Assembly: GCF_002013465.1 (NCBI RefSeq)
Contig: NZ_MAFC01000004.1
Span: 1-64,000, forward strand
Reading direction: 5' to 3'
Length of the DNA: 64,000 nucleotides
DNA from: Mycobacterium sp. D16R12
GTDB lineage: Bacteria > Actinomycetota > Actinomycetes > Mycobacteriales > Mycobacteriaceae
Shown here piece by piece: positions 1 to 8,926 of the stretch. The position numbers and the translations under genes are program-made. Within the stretch, counting starts at the first letter, position 1, and every line of letters begins with the position of its first letter. Under the pieces are notes generated by a model. That model saw nothing but the letters and a program-made list of their open reading frames with translations, searched no databases and was not told the origin of the DNA.

Positions 1-296
1 GGTTTTACATGCCTGCGAAATGGACACTGGCAAGCCTGCCCACTCCCGCCGATGACAGCATCCGGCTCACCGAAGTGCCCGCCGAAACGCTCGCAGTGCT
101 GCGCTTCAGCGGCGACCGATCGGCGGCCACCGTCACCAGACGCACCGATGAGTTGCTCAACACCCTGCGTAACAACGACATACGGATCGCGGGCGATCCC
201 CAAGCCTGGTTCTACGACCCACCGTGGACACTCTCGTTCGCTCGACGCAACGAGGTCGTAGTTCCGATCCAAGCACGGGGTGACGACGCCCTCTGA
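1..296 (+). CDS. SOUL-family haem-binding protein, C-terminal part (5' end outside window)
   Basis: The reading frame is open from the first bases of the window (frame starting at base 3, reading F-Y before the Met at 9) to a TGA at 294-296, so the gene begins upstream. The fragment starts with MPAKWTLASLPTP, then has AVLRFSG and ends after WTLSFARRNEVVVPI. This order is typical of the C-terminal half of SOUL/HBP-type haem-binding proteins, where a 'MP..w.l..lP.P' segment precedes an 'r.fsG' strand. The family binds haem or hydrophobic ligands; the exact role in actinobacteria is poorly known. The next gene on the same strand starts 49 bases later, so co-transcription is possible. Family call from motif order only. 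Confidence 0.7.
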   Translation, partial: FYMPAKWTLASLPTPADDSIRLTEVPAETLAVLRFSGDRSAATVTRRTDELLNTLRNNDIRIAGDPQAWFYDPPWTLSFARRNEVVVPIQARGDDAL

Positions 297-345
297 AGAG
301 CCACGTCGAGGGCCGAGGAATCGGCCTTCCCGATGATCGGAGACT

Positions 346-1704
346 ATGGGTATCAGTAGTTCGGTGATTGTCGACGCGCCCGTCGAGGACGTGTTCGCCT
401 GGTATTCCAGGCCAGGCGCGTTCAGCCGCTTGGCGGCACCGTGGGCGCCGATGGAGCTACGTACCGAAGCCGCCTCACTGTGCGACGGGACTGCCGTGCT
501 GGACTTGCCGGGAGGTCTGCGCTGGGTTTCCCGGCACGATCAGGAGGCGTTCCTGCCCGGCCGACGATTCGTCGACGAAGGGGTCGCGGCGGGACTGCGG
601 TCGGCAGTCAGTGGTTTGTTGCCCTGGCGGCATATCCACGAATTCGAGCCACTCGGCGCTGGCAGTACTCGGGTACGCGACACGATCGAGACCCCCGTCC
701 CCGGGCGGCTTCTCGCTGAACTCATCGCATATCGCCACCGGCAGCTCACCGGGGATCTGGCCGCACACCGCAGGGCGACCGAGCAGGGAATGAACGCCTC
801 GTCAGTGGCGATTACCGGCGCGTCGGGCCTCGTGGGTACCGCGCTTGCGGCGTTCCTGAGCACGGGTGGGCACCGCGTGATCCGCCTGGTCCGCGGGGAG
901 CCAATCCACCGCACCGACCGGAGCTGGGAACCAGACGATCCGGACCCGGCCGCGCTGGAAGGCGTCGATGCGGTCATCCATCTGGCGGGCGCCTCCATCG
1001 CCGGTCGCTTCACCCCGCGGCACAAAGAGCTCATCGCCTCGAGCCGAATCGAGCCCACGCGCTTGCTTTCTCGCGCCGCCGCATCGGCGGGTGTGGGCAC
1101 CTTCGTCAGCGCCTCAGCGGTGGGGTACTACGGGAAGAACCGAGACGATGAAACGCTCACCGAGACAAGCCCTCCCCCGCCGACGGCGGACTTCCTTTCC
1201 AGCGTGGTCGCTCGTTGGGAGCAGGCAGCATTGGCAGGTGAGAGCGCCGGGACCCGCGTTGTCACCATCCGCACCGGCATTGTTCAGTCACCACGCGGCG
1301 GAACCCTAAAACTCATGCTCCCGCTTTTCCGGGCGGGTCTGGGCGGGCGGTTGGGCTCTGGCACCCAGTGGTTGCCCTGGATCGGCATCGACGACCTGGT
1401 GGACATCTATCACCGGTGCCTGTGGGACCTTTCACTATCGGGCCCCGTTAACGCCGTGGCGCCCGGCGTGGTTCGCAATGTCGAGTACACGCGCGCGTTG
1501 GCCCAGGCAGTCCACCGCCCGGCGGTCGTACCAGTACCTGCCTTCGGCCCCGCACTGCTACTCGGACGCGAGGGCGCCGAAGAGCTCGCGATGGCAAGTC
1601 AGCGTGTTTCTCCCGCAACACTATTGGACCGACACCATGTTTTCCGGACACCCAATATAGGTCCTGCGTTGGGTCATCTATTGGGAAGCCATATCCGCTC
1701 GTGA
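346..1704 (+). CDS. TIGR01777-type oxidoreductase with N-terminal SRPBCC domain
   Basis: A 452-residue two-domain protein. Residues 1-145 look like an SRPBCC/START-like ligand-binding domain (SSVIVDAPVEDVFAWYSRPGAF start, later RVRDTIETPVPG). From about residue 153 a Rossmann fold begins with GASGLVG (158-164), the NAD(P)-binding turn of extended SDR epimerases. The C-terminal part (REGAEELAMASQRVSPATLL) matches the DUF1731 tail of the YfcH/TIGR01777 family, sometimes called SulA-like nucleotide-sugar epimerases. The substrate is unknown. The fusion of SRPBCC and epimerase domains is known in actinobacteria. The stop overlaps the GTG start of the photolyase gene (GTGA), indicating translational coupling. 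Confidence 0.85.
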   Translation: MGISSSVIVDAPVEDVFAWYSRPGAFSRLAAPWAPMELRTEAASLCDGTAVLDLPGGLRWVSRHDQEAFLPGRRFVDEGVAAGLRSAVSGLLPWRHIHEFEPLGAGSTRVRDTIETPVPGRLLAELIAYRHRQLTGDLAAHRRATEQGMNASSVAITGASGLVGTALAAFLSTGGHRVIRLVRGEPIHRTDRSWEPDDPDPAALEGVDAVIHLAGASIAGRFTPRHKELIASSRIEPTRLLSRAAASAGVGTFVSASAVGYYGKNRDDETLTETSPPPPTADFLSSVVARWEQAALAGESAGTRVVTIRTGIVQSPRGGTLKLMLPLFRAGLGGRLGSGTQWLPWIGIDDLVDIYHRCLWDLSLSGPVNAVAPGVVRNVEYTRALAQAVHRPAVVPVPAFGPALLLGREGAEELAMASQRVSPATLLDRHHVFRTPNIGPALGHLLGSHIRS

Positions 1705-3068
1705 CCGTTATCTGGTGGGCCCGCCGCGACTTGCGGTTGGCCGACAATCCCGCGCTCCGGGCTGCTGCCGCCAGTAGCGATGTACTTGCCGTGTTCATCC
1801 TGGACCCGCGGTTGCTGAGCAGCGCCCCGCGCCCGCGGGATGCGTGGCTTGCCGCCAACGTTCTTGACCTTGATAACCAGCTCGACGGTCGGCTCTGCCT
1901 CTATTCCGGTGCGCCGGAACAGGTCCTTACAGGGCTCGCTGAACGTATCGGGGCAACTGAGGTGCACGTAAGTCGGGAGACCACTCCCTTCGGCAGGCGC
2001 CGGGATACGTCGGTATCGGCCGCGTTGGCCAAGATCGGCGTGGACTGGATCGAGACGGGATCGCCGTACGCGGTGACGCCGGGTCGAATCACCAAATCCG
2101 ACGGATCCCCGTACCGGGTGTTCACCGCATTCGAACGCGCTTGGCGCGAGCACCACTGGCCGCGCCCCGCCCAGTTGAAAACCGACGTTTCCTGGGCGAA
2201 GCCTCCGGAGCCCGCGCAATCAGGCCTTGTCAGGTCGTCACTCTCCGAAGTGGCCCAAAGATGCAGCATCACAATGCCTTCCGCGGGTGAGGGCGCGGCC
2301 CGCACGTTGTGGGAACACTTCCTCACCCACGACCTCACCGGGTATGCCGTAGGTCGTGACCGCGCCGATCTGAATGCCACATCCAGGATCTCGCCCTATC
2401 TGAAAGTCGGCGCCATCCACCCCCGCACCATGCTCGCCGACCTGGCGGCCGTCGCAGGCCAGGACGCCGCCAAGTTCGTCTCGGAGCTGGCCTGGCGAGA
2501 CTTCTACGCCGACGTGCTCTACCACCAACCGCACTCCGCGCACGCCGACTTAACCGATGCCCTAGCGCATTTGTCCTATACCGAACCCGGCGAAGGCTTT
2601 ACGGCCTGGCAACGCGGCGAAACCGGGTACCCATTGGTTGATGCCGGCATGCGGCAACTACTTGCCGAAGGTTGGATGCATAACCGAGTACGAATGGTCA
2701 CCGCAAGCTTCCTTACCAAGGATCTCCATATCTGGTGGCCGCACGGAGCCAAGCACTTCATGAACCACCTCATCGACGCCGACAGCGCTTCAAACACGCA
2801 CGGCTGGCAATGGGTCGCGGGAACGGGCACAGATGCCGCCCCGTACTTCCGAGTCTTCAACCCCACGGCTCAGGCACAAAAGTTCGACCCGAACGGCGAT
2901 TACATCCGCAAATACATTCCGGAACTACAGCACCTGCCCGGTGCCTCAGCCCTCACACCCTGGAAGCACTCCGACGGCCACAGTCGCGGATATCCGACTA
3001 CCATCCTCGATCACGCAGAGGAAAGGAACATCGCGCTACACCGTTACCGGGCCAGGCAAGACCACTAG
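1701..3068 (+). CDS. phr: Deoxyribodipyrimidine photolyase (class I CPD photolyase)
   Basis: A 455-residue flavoprotein that repairs UV-induced pyrimidine dimers with light. It starts with the photolyase signature VIWWARRDLRLADNPAL, has the FAD-domain motifs TSRISPYLKVGAIHPRTM and ELAWRDFYADVL, and the highly conserved block GYPLVDAGMRQLLAEGWMHN followed by NHLIDADSASNTHGWQW and FRVFNP. Length fits bacterial class I photolyases (450-480 residues). The GTG start overlaps the stop of the upstream TIGR01777-type gene by four bases (GTGA). The stop TAG shares CTAG with the stop of the convergent tspO gene. A second UV-repair gene (pyrimidine dimer glycosylase) lies at 36484. Confidence 0.95.
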   Translation: MTVIWWARRDLRLADNPALRAAAASSDVLAVFILDPRLLSSAPRPRDAWLAANVLDLDNQLDGRLCLYSGAPEQVLTGLAERIGATEVHVSRETTPFGRRRDTSVSAALAKIGVDWIETGSPYAVTPGRITKSDGSPYRVFTAFERAWREHHWPRPAQLKTDVSWAKPPEPAQSGLVRSSLSEVAQRCSITMPSAGEGAARTLWEHFLTHDLTGYAVGRDRADLNATSRISPYLKVGAIHPRTMLADLAAVAGQDAAKFVSELAWRDFYADVLYHQPHSAHADLTDALAHLSYTEPGEGFTAWQRGETGYPLVDAGMRQLLAEGWMHNRVRMVTASFLTKDLHIWWPHGAKHFMNHLIDADSASNTHGWQWVAGTGTDAAPYFRVFNPTAQAQKFDPNGDYIRKYIPELQHLPGASALTPWKHSDGHSRGYPTTILDHAEERNIALHRYRARQDH

Positions 3069-3559
3069 CTATTCAGCTGCCACACCGAGAAATTCAGCAC
3101 CGCCGCGAATGTCGTCCAGGCCAGATAGGGAAGCAACAAGATTGCGGCCCAACGGCTTCGGTTCCAGAACAGCATCACCGTTGCGACAATGAACCCCCAC
3201 AGCACGATGATCTCGATGAATGCCGTTCCCCGCCAGCCAAGACCGAAGAACAGCGGTGTCCACGCCATGTTCAGGGCGAGTTGTACGCCGTAGACCATTA
3301 GAGGTACACGGTTGTCCCGCGAGGGGTGTGATCGCCATACCAGCCACGCCGATACCGCCATCAATACGTACAGCACCGTCCACATGGGACCGAATATTGA
3401 GGCCGGTGGGGCCCAACCGGGTTGTTGCAGAAGGCCATAGCTTTCCGCAGCACTTGTTGCAGCTGCCCCGCCGATTCCAGCGGCGATGGCCACCGCAATG
3501 AGAGACACGGCAAGCCCCGCCCATTCTCTGGACCACCGGCGTGAAATCCCCTGAGTCAT
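3065..3559 (-). CDS. tspO: TspO/MBR family tryptophan-rich membrane protein
   Basis: A 164-residue protein with about five membrane segments and the TspO/peripheral benzodiazepine receptor pattern: LLQQPGWAPPASIFGPMWTVLYVLMAVSAWL, then ALNMAWTPLFFGLGWRGTAFIEI and PYLAWTTFAAVLNF. The family binds tetrapyrroles and steroids in the membrane. The ATG at 3557-3559 is chosen because the 45 residues further upstream in the open frame have no TspO character, and the resulting length is normal. Its TAG stop overlaps that of the photolyase gene on the other strand in the palindrome CTAG. Confidence 0.93.
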   Translation of the reverse strand: MTQGISRRWSREWAGLAVSLIAVAIAAGIGGAAATSAAESYGLLQQPGWAPPASIFGPMWTVLYVLMAVSAWLVWRSHPSRDNRVPLMVYGVQLALNMAWTPLFFGLGWRGTAFIEIIVLWGFIVATVMLFWNRSRWAAILLLPYLAWTTFAAVLNFSVWQLNS

Positions 3560-3681
3560 ATCGACATGGTAGTCAAAGTCGCACGTTGGCCATCTGGTCA
3601 TTGCCCGATCGCGGGCACCCGGGCAATTCTCGTGGGTTACACCGGTTGGGTTCGAGGGGCGGCTTGAACTAGGGAACAGCC

Positions 3682-4788
3682 CTACCGTTGCCAATCACGC
3701 ACTGAGCCCAGACCCTCCTGGTCCAGCATCTGACGCAAGTTCAAACCGTATCTATCCAGGTTCCGGCTCGCTGCATTCGCAATCCTAGTGTCGGCGGAAT
3801 CGTCATCCGCGACGAGCTTATTAGTGTCGATCCGGCCATCGGTGATGTACGCGACGAGATCTGGGTCGGCGGCGACCTCCGGATGCGCCTTGAGCAGCCC
3901 CTGTAGGACCGCAACCTCGTAAGTGAAGGAGTTGTTCAGAACCAATGGCTTAGCGAGATCCTCCATGAACGCCGCGCCGTCCTTGCTGAGGTCGTCAGAC
4001 GGGTTCTTCTGGCGCATCTCAACGACCTTGGAAAGATTCGCGGTCGCCCGAGCGGCGTCGAGAGTGCCAGCGAACCCGGGTATCTGATCCAGAACGGACC
4101 GCGTAACCCTGGCGAGTTTCGCGGCGGCTCCAGGTTCGCGCGCGTTGCGCCACAACTTGGCCTCTTCGCCGACCAGGTTCGCATCCACAGCGCCTTCGGG
4201 CATGACGTGCTTGAGCCGCCCAGCGACCTCCAGCGTGCTCGGTCGGTCGTCGTAGACGCCGTACTGTCCGGTGCCCTCCACGAGCGTCACGCACTGCGCC
4301 GCCGCCGATGCGTTGGCGATAATCGCGGACTCGCGGTCTTGGTCAAGGATCGAGAACAAGTCCCGCATGGAGTCCGCATCGACGAAGGGATAGATGTCGA
4401 ATGAGGCGAATCCACGGCCGCTCGCACCTGCGAGCTGAGCCAGATGAGGAGCGAGGCCCCGTGCGATAGACCGCAGCAACTCCGGCTCGGCACTACCGAA
4501 TGTGCCAAACCCGGGTAGCCGCTTGAGCTGCGGAGCGAACCGCAAAAGGTCATGCGCAACGGAGTTCGCACTGCGGTCGTCGTGAATATTGCTCCAGGTA
4601 TCCTTCGCATACTGCAGCAGCTCAGCTCTGGCATCGCGAATCCATTTGCACCCGAACGCCGCCGTGGCAACCAGGACGACGAGGGCAACAACGGCGAACA
4701 CGCGGAATCTGCGAGACCGCCAACGACTGCGTGGTACTTCAGATTCGGATTCCACCGCCTCGTCCGTTTTATCTCCGCGCGTATTCAT
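3682..4788 (-). CDS. Membrane-anchored protein of unknown function (last gene of the T7SS-substrate-like module)
   Basis: A 368-residue protein with an acidic/basic cytoplasmic N-terminus (SRWRSRRFR) and one hydrophobic segment at about residues 29-47, then a long soluble region predicted outside the cytoplasm. No domain recognised. The exterior part is rich in Ala, Leu and Asp and looks helical (for example LLRSIARGLAPHLAQLAGA and IANAASRNLDRYGLNLRQML). The ATG at 4788 is preferred over the adjacent GTG at 4791. It lies 101 bases after the stop of the broken gene at 4890 and is the last member of the minus-strand series of T7SS-like genes. It may be a membrane immunity or accessory protein for that locus, but this is only suggested by position. 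Confidence 0.7.
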   Translation of the reverse strand: MNTRGDKTDEAVESESEVPRSRWRSRRFRVFAVVALVVLVATAAFGCKWIRDARAELLQYAKDTWSNIHDDRSANSVAHDLLRFAPQLKRLPGFGTFGSAEPELLRSIARGLAPHLAQLAGASGRGFASFDIYPFVDADSMRDLFSILDQDRESAIIANASAAAQCVTLVEGTGQYGVYDDRPSTLEVAGRLKHVMPEGAVDANLVGEEAKLWRNAREPGAAAKLARVTRSVLDQIPGFAGTLDAARATANLSKVVEMRQKNPSDDLSKDGAAFMEDLAKPLVLNNSFTYEVAVLQGLLKAHPEVAADPDLVAYITDGRIDTNKLVADDDSADTRIANAASRNLDRYGLNLRQMLDQEGLGSVRDWQR

Positions 4789-4889
4789 CACGCCGAACTA
4801 CCTCGAGGCCAGCCGGAATCCGGAGACAGCTTCGCCCCCCGGTATCCGCGACCAGCATGCGTCTATACACGGCACTTCACCCCCATTGA

Positions 4890-5204
4890 TCAGACATTTC
4901 GAGCAGTACACCCAGGCATGGTCTGCGTTGAGCGAGTCGCCGAGTACACATACGGCTTCACGTGTCCACCATCAGCCGTGCACCTCTCGACCGGCCGGAG
5001 CACGTACCCGCTGCCGATCGAGTCGGTGCAGTAGAAGCTCTCGAATACATCGGCGAACTGGCGACGGTCAACACCTCATGCTGGGCGATCGTCCCGATGC
5101 TGCGCGGCAGGGCTGGGGTGCGGATGGCTGATGACCGAGCGCACTGACACCGCTCCTCGCCCAGCGGGCGTGAAACTCTGTGCATCCTTGGCGATATCGC
5201 TCAT
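4890..5204 (-). pseudogene. Small T7SS-module gene interrupted by an in-frame TGA
   Basis: The ATG at 5204 overlaps the stop of the gene at 5201 (ATGA). The frame reads MSDIAKDAQSFTPAG..., about 42 residues, to a TGA at 5076-5078. It then continues in the same frame for about 60 residues with normal codon use and a Cys-containing sequence (FADVFESFYCTDSIGSGYV, PYVYSATRS) to a TGA at 4890-4892. Because the frame and codon character continue across the TGA, this looks like a single roughly 104-residue gene disrupted by a nonsense change (TGG to TGA is the simplest route). No family recognised. Alternatively two small proteins exist, but no start or ribosome site is evident after the TGA. Confidence 0.55.
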
Positions 5205-5431
5205 CGTCGTCGCCCCAGCGGGTTACTCCGGAAACCTGCATAGAAGTCATCCTCTTCGGCGTCGGTTGGTCGAGTGCGCTGATTGCCTACCGGCCGTGAG
5301 GGTTCTGTCCGGGTCGTTCGCGCTGCTTTGGGCGAAGCAGTGGCGCCAGGGCCGGCGGCAACAGCTTGATCGATGTTCCCGGTTCGCAGCGCATGCATGA
5401 CAGCCGGGTGCAGGTCAGATGTGTCGGCCAC
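5201..5431 (-). CDS. Small hydrophilic protein of the T7SS-substrate-like module
   Basis: A 76-residue protein starting at a GTG (5429-5431) three codons' width after the stop of the lipoprotein gene at 5434. It has an acidic C-terminus followed by a basic tail (EEDDFYAGFRSNPLGRRR). Codon use is normal for the genome (G/C-rich third positions) and it is tightly packed on both sides: two bases from the lipoprotein stop and an ATGA overlap with the next frame. This supports a real gene although the family is not recognised. Role unknown; operon membership suggests a function with the T7SS-like proteins upstream. Confidence 0.55.
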   Translation of the reverse strand: MADTSDLHPAVMHALRTGNIDQAVAAGPGATASPKAARTTRTEPSRPVGNQRTRPTDAEEDDFYAGFRSNPLGRRR

Positions 5432-5433
5432 TG

Positions 5434-6093
5434 TTACGGCACCCCTCCATCGGGCCAGCCCGGCGTCGAGTCCGCGCCTTTGTCAATGGGTGGTTGATCA
5501 GAAGAGCATGGATTCGGGCTGTCACGCATGGATTCGTATGAGGTGGCGTACCAGTCGCCAAACACCGACACCGCAGGTGCCCGTCCGGGGCCCTTCTGAT
5601 TTGCCGGCGGTCCCTGTCCCTTCCTGTGGTAGGTGAGCACATCCGCCAACAAGAAAGGTAAGAAATCGTTCTGGGGATTGATCGAGACGTATGAACACAC
5701 TGTCGCGGTTGCAGTGCTGTCGGGATTGGCCGTGAAATCGTGTACCCACCGCGTGGTGAATCCGTACTCGTCGCTGCCACCTCCGATGTTGTTTCTGGAG
5801 GTTTGATTGGCGTGGTCGAAGCCGGGGTAGGACCCTTTCGCGGCGTTGTTGTTGTAAAGCCGTACGTCGTCGGCTTCCGCGAAGGCGCGGATGAAGGTTC
5901 CGTCAGCACTCATGAGATCCACAGGCGGAGTCGGAGCCCAATGGTCGGAGTAGTGGATGTTCTTCGGTATTTGGTACGCGGGTGGCACTTCCGGGGTGCT
6001 GGCGGGGATGTGCGACTCGGGAGTATGAGTGCAGCTCGTCAACAACATCGCGGAAATGGCTGTCAGACATAGATTTCTGAACATGAGTCTCAT
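5434..6093 (-). CDS. Putative lipoprotein (LppJ-like position) of the T7SS-substrate-like module
   Basis: A 219-residue protein with a lipoprotein signal: MRLMFRNLCLTAISAMLLTSC, lipobox LLTSC with the Cys at residue 21, so it should be anchored to the outer face of the membrane. The mature part contains VRLYNNNAAKG and FTTRWVHDFTANPDS; no domain recognised. The ATG overlaps the stop of the 822-residue gene (ATGA), so the two are translationally coupled. In M. tuberculosis, from memory, the order Rv2078 (small EspC-like), Rv2079 (large) and lppJ (lipoprotein) is similar, which suggests a conserved gene set. Function of that set is unknown. Confidence 0.8.
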   Translation of the reverse strand: MRLMFRNLCLTAISAMLLTSCTHTPESHIPASTPEVPPAYQIPKNIHYSDHWAPTPPVDLMSADGTFIRAFAEADDVRLYNNNAAKGSYPGFDHANQTSRNNIGGGSDEYGFTTRWVHDFTANPDSTATATVCSYVSINPQNDFLPFLLADVLTYHRKGQGPPANQKGPGRAPAVSVFGDWYATSYESMRDSPNPCSSDQPPIDKGADSTPGWPDGGVP

Positions 6094-8558
6094 TGTCCGG
6101 GAGGTTGGCTGGCGTCAGGGAGTTGGGGCAGGTTCACTGAGTTGATGGTGGTATCCGTTTGTGCGCTTTGGTAGCCATGCTCCTTGCTATCCCACACTTC
6201 GCTGATGTGCACTGTTGGGTTGTCAAACGCGAGTGCGTCGTATCTTCTGTTGAACTCATCCTGCGCGGATGTGACTGCAGCCCAGTCAAGTTGGCCGTTC
6301 TGGCCGATAAAATTCACGACGCGGCCGTCCGCGGTCGGGACATTGTCGAATTGAGCACGTGCATCGGGGTGTGAATCGAGAAATCCCTGAGTCATGTTAA
6401 ATTCCCGGCGGTGGCCGTCTACCAGCTGAGTGAAGTTGTTGTCGGTCCCGGTGAGCGCCTTTGTCCATTCGCTCTCAGACATCTTGTGCGGGTCGCCCTG
6501 TATGCCGAGAACGTCTTCTTTACCTACGTTCGCCGTAAGGTTGGCGAGGTCTTTGGCCAGTGAGAGCGCGGGGCCGCCTCCAGGGATGTATCCGGCGGCG
6601 TCATTGAGGATTTCTTTGGTGGTGTCCCAATTTTTGGCGTGATCGCGGTAGGCGTTGAGCGCGTCCCAGTTGTCGTTGGCCTTGAACGCACTGAGTTCTG
6701 CCTGGTTAGCATGCTGGACCGCCTGAGTGAGTTGTCCGGCGTGCCTGCCGAGTTCGGAATCCCCGGTCTGGCCGAACTCGTAGGCGAAGTGTTGCTCCCA
6801 GGCAGCGGCGCCGCGGTTGATCGCTTCAGCAGAAGCTGGGTCAGAGTCGAGCACTTGGATCATGTTGGTTAGACCCTTGGTGTCCGTAAATCCGGGGATC
6901 GCGTCGCTTTGGATTCCCGGGACGTGCACACCGTCAAGGTTGCCTAGGAATGGGATCAAGTTCTTGGTAGCGGTCTGCACCAGGTCGGGGTTGACTTGCC
7001 CCAGCCCCTTGTATCCGCCGTCGCCAGTCGGGATACCAGCAGCGAGGAGGTCTTTGTTGTCGGCAAAGAGGTGGCCAGTGGCATTCGCTGATGCGGCAGC
7101 GTCCCAGCCCTCTAGCCCGGGTGTGTAAGCGTTCTGGCCCATCCAGCCGATCATCTCAGAGACAGGGTGCTGCCCGTCGTTGAACTTGTGGGTGGCCAGG
7201 TCGAGGAACGCTTTGTTGCCGTCGAAATGGCCGTAGGTGGCTTCGGCCATGTGTGCTGCGCCAGCGCTTTTCGGATCGCTTGCGCCGGTGAGGAAATCGG
7301 TGACCGCTTGGTGGTCTCCCGAAGCGTTGTGCATCATGTCGTTGAGGGTGTTGTTGATGTCGGAAGTAGAAGCGATATCGAACGGGACACCCTTACCTCC
7401 AGTGCCCCGAGGAACGTCGGAATACACCGCGTGCCCTTGGTTGTTCAGAGCTGCGATCTTCGCCGATTCATTGAGCAGCCCACGATCCACATCAGATCCG
7501 ACCCGCAGATCCTGGTTGCCGTGGCTGAGCATGTCATTGATCGCATTGAGCTGAGTGAGCGGGACCATCGGCAGTTGCCCGGCTCCCGGCCCAGTACCTG
7601 TGCGGTAGGTCAGGTCACTGTTGAGGACCGCCGCAAGCCGCTTGGGTGCGTTGGTGATTCCACCGTGGTCTCCGTTGGCCGTCTGCACATTCGGGTTGGT
7701 CATCATCCGTAGCGTGTCGCCCATCGCGCCCTGTAATCCGTTGGCGCTCATTGTCTTGTTGATATCAGCAGGTGACATACCGTCCATCCCGCGCATCAAA
7801 GACTTCAAGTAGTCGTATTGACCTTGGGGCATCGTGGCAGGCCTGCCTTGCTGCAACGCGGCGAGCTGATCGGGGGTCCAGGACGACATTGCCGCCTGTA
7901 CCCGAGCCTTCTCCTCGGGGCTGGCTTTGCCGTCGTTCAAATCTTTCAAATCGTTGCTTGCCTGATCACCACCGGCCAGCCCCGCCAGCGGGGGCGCCGA
8001 AACATCCAGGTCGCCTTTGGCCTTGCTGATCGCTGTTGCGGTGTCCTGATCGGTCTGCCCGAGAGCGTCGGCGCGCTGCTGCAGATTCGCCGTGTCCGTC
8101 TGCGCCTCGTTGCCGCGCTCGGCCTGCAGTTGGTTCATTCGGGTATTGGCAACCGCCTGTGGTACTCCCATGGCAACCATCGCCATCGTTCCGGCGCGGT
8201 AGTCAAAAGCATCGGTGACGACCCAATCTTCAGAGACCGTAAACGAATCGGATTCCAGACCCTGGCCGGTCTTCTTCAGGTCAGCGATCATCGGCGCCAT
8301 CACCGCTGCTCCATTCTGGTAGGCGTCCGCTAGCGCGTTATAGCCACCAACAACCTGTTTGTCCTGTGCCAGTTCACGGTCCGCGCGCCCCTGCGCCGCA
8401 TCCTTGCCCTCGCCCTCCCACTCCAGCCCAGAAATCGTGCCGTGCACAGTATTCGCGGCATCGAGCACCTTTGATCCCACCGTGCGCGTGGGCTCCGCCA
8501 AATCACCCAATGCGGTCGCGTCCGCGCTGTAAACCACGCTCTTGGCTGGCCTACTCAC
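6090..8558 (-). CDS. Large WxG-containing T7SS substrate-like protein (822 residues)
   Basis: A GTG start at 8558 follows a strong ribosome site (GGGAGGG, 7 bases away). The N-terminal 100 residues are helical and contain the WxG turn (GLEWEG, W47-G49), as in WXG100/LXG-type T7SS substrates. The YxxxD/E signal is not evident in this region. The middle is long and helical, with PDQLAALQQGRP and repeated short helices that annotators often label 'TPR region'. The C-terminal 200 residues (AGYIPGGGPALSLAKDLANL, then HISEVWDSKEHG) could be a distinct effector domain, but no catalytic family is recognised. It lies 26 bases after the EspC-like small gene, which does carry YxxxD, and this suggests a heterodimeric export pair. 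Possible toxin or adhesin; unproven. Confidence 0.75.
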   Translation of the reverse strand: MSRPAKSVVYSADATALGDLAEPTRTVGSKVLDAANTVHGTISGLEWEGEGKDAAQGRADRELAQDKQVVGGYNALADAYQNGAAVMAPMIADLKKTGQGLESDSFTVSEDWVVTDAFDYRAGTMAMVAMGVPQAVANTRMNQLQAERGNEAQTDTANLQQRADALGQTDQDTATAISKAKGDLDVSAPPLAGLAGGDQASNDLKDLNDGKASPEEKARVQAAMSSWTPDQLAALQQGRPATMPQGQYDYLKSLMRGMDGMSPADINKTMSANGLQGAMGDTLRMMTNPNVQTANGDHGGITNAPKRLAAVLNSDLTYRTGTGPGAGQLPMVPLTQLNAINDMLSHGNQDLRVGSDVDRGLLNESAKIAALNNQGHAVYSDVPRGTGGKGVPFDIASTSDINNTLNDMMHNASGDHQAVTDFLTGASDPKSAGAAHMAEATYGHFDGNKAFLDLATHKFNDGQHPVSEMIGWMGQNAYTPGLEGWDAAASANATGHLFADNKDLLAAGIPTGDGGYKGLGQVNPDLVQTATKNLIPFLGNLDGVHVPGIQSDAIPGFTDTKGLTNMIQVLDSDPASAEAINRGAAAWEQHFAYEFGQTGDSELGRHAGQLTQAVQHANQAELSAFKANDNWDALNAYRDHAKNWDTTKEILNDAAGYIPGGGPALSLAKDLANLTANVGKEDVLGIQGDPHKMSESEWTKALTGTDNNFTQLVDGHRREFNMTQGFLDSHPDARAQFDNVPTADGRVVNFIGQNGQLDWAAVTSAQDEFNRRYDALAFDNPTVHISEVWDSKEHGYQSAQTDTTINSVNLPQLPDASQPPGQ

Positions 8559-8584
8559 ATCAAATCCCTCCCGCCGCTGCCACT

Positions 8585-8908
8585 TTAGGTGGCGCCGTTC
8601 AAATCACCCAACGACGTCAGCCCGTTGCCCACCATCTGTGTCAGCGACACTGCGTTCTTGCTGTCCTGATGCTCGTAGCTATCGGCATTGCGCCGCAAGA
8701 GCTGTCCCATTTCGTCATAGCGACCCGAGACAACACCCAACGAGGTCTTCACCCCATCGTGAGCCCCCGACAACACCCCCGCCGTGACGAAACCTTTCAA
8801 TCCCGAGACCGCGCTACCCGGTTCCGGCACACTGAGTTTGGAGACATCAGAATGGGCGCCGTTCACCTTGTCCGCCCCCGAACGCACATTCGTTGGATCA
8901 ACCTTCAT
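8585..8908 (-). CDS. EspC-like small T7SS partner protein with YxxxD signal
   Basis: A 107-residue helical protein (MKVDPTNVRSGADKVNGAHS start) resembling the EspC/DUF2580 'ESX secretion-associated' family. It carries YEHQD at residues 78-82, matching the T7SS export motif YxxxD/E that follows the helix-turn-helix hairpin. The ribosome site GGAGGG precedes the ATG by six bases. It sits between the Gly-rich WxG protein (18 bases upstream) and the 822-residue WxG protein (26 bases downstream). In T7SS one partner of a heterodimer usually carries the signal, so this is the likely carrier for the large protein. Similar small genes precede large ones at Rv0027 and Rv2078 in M. tuberculosis (from memory). 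Confidence 0.82.
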   Translation of the reverse strand: MKVDPTNVRSGADKVNGAHSDVSKLSVPEPGSAVSGLKGFVTAGVLSGAHDGVKTSLGVVSGRYDEMGQLLRRNADSYEHQDSKNAVSLTQMVGNGLTSLGDLNGAT

Positions 8909-8926
8909 GACCGCCCTCCGCGACTC

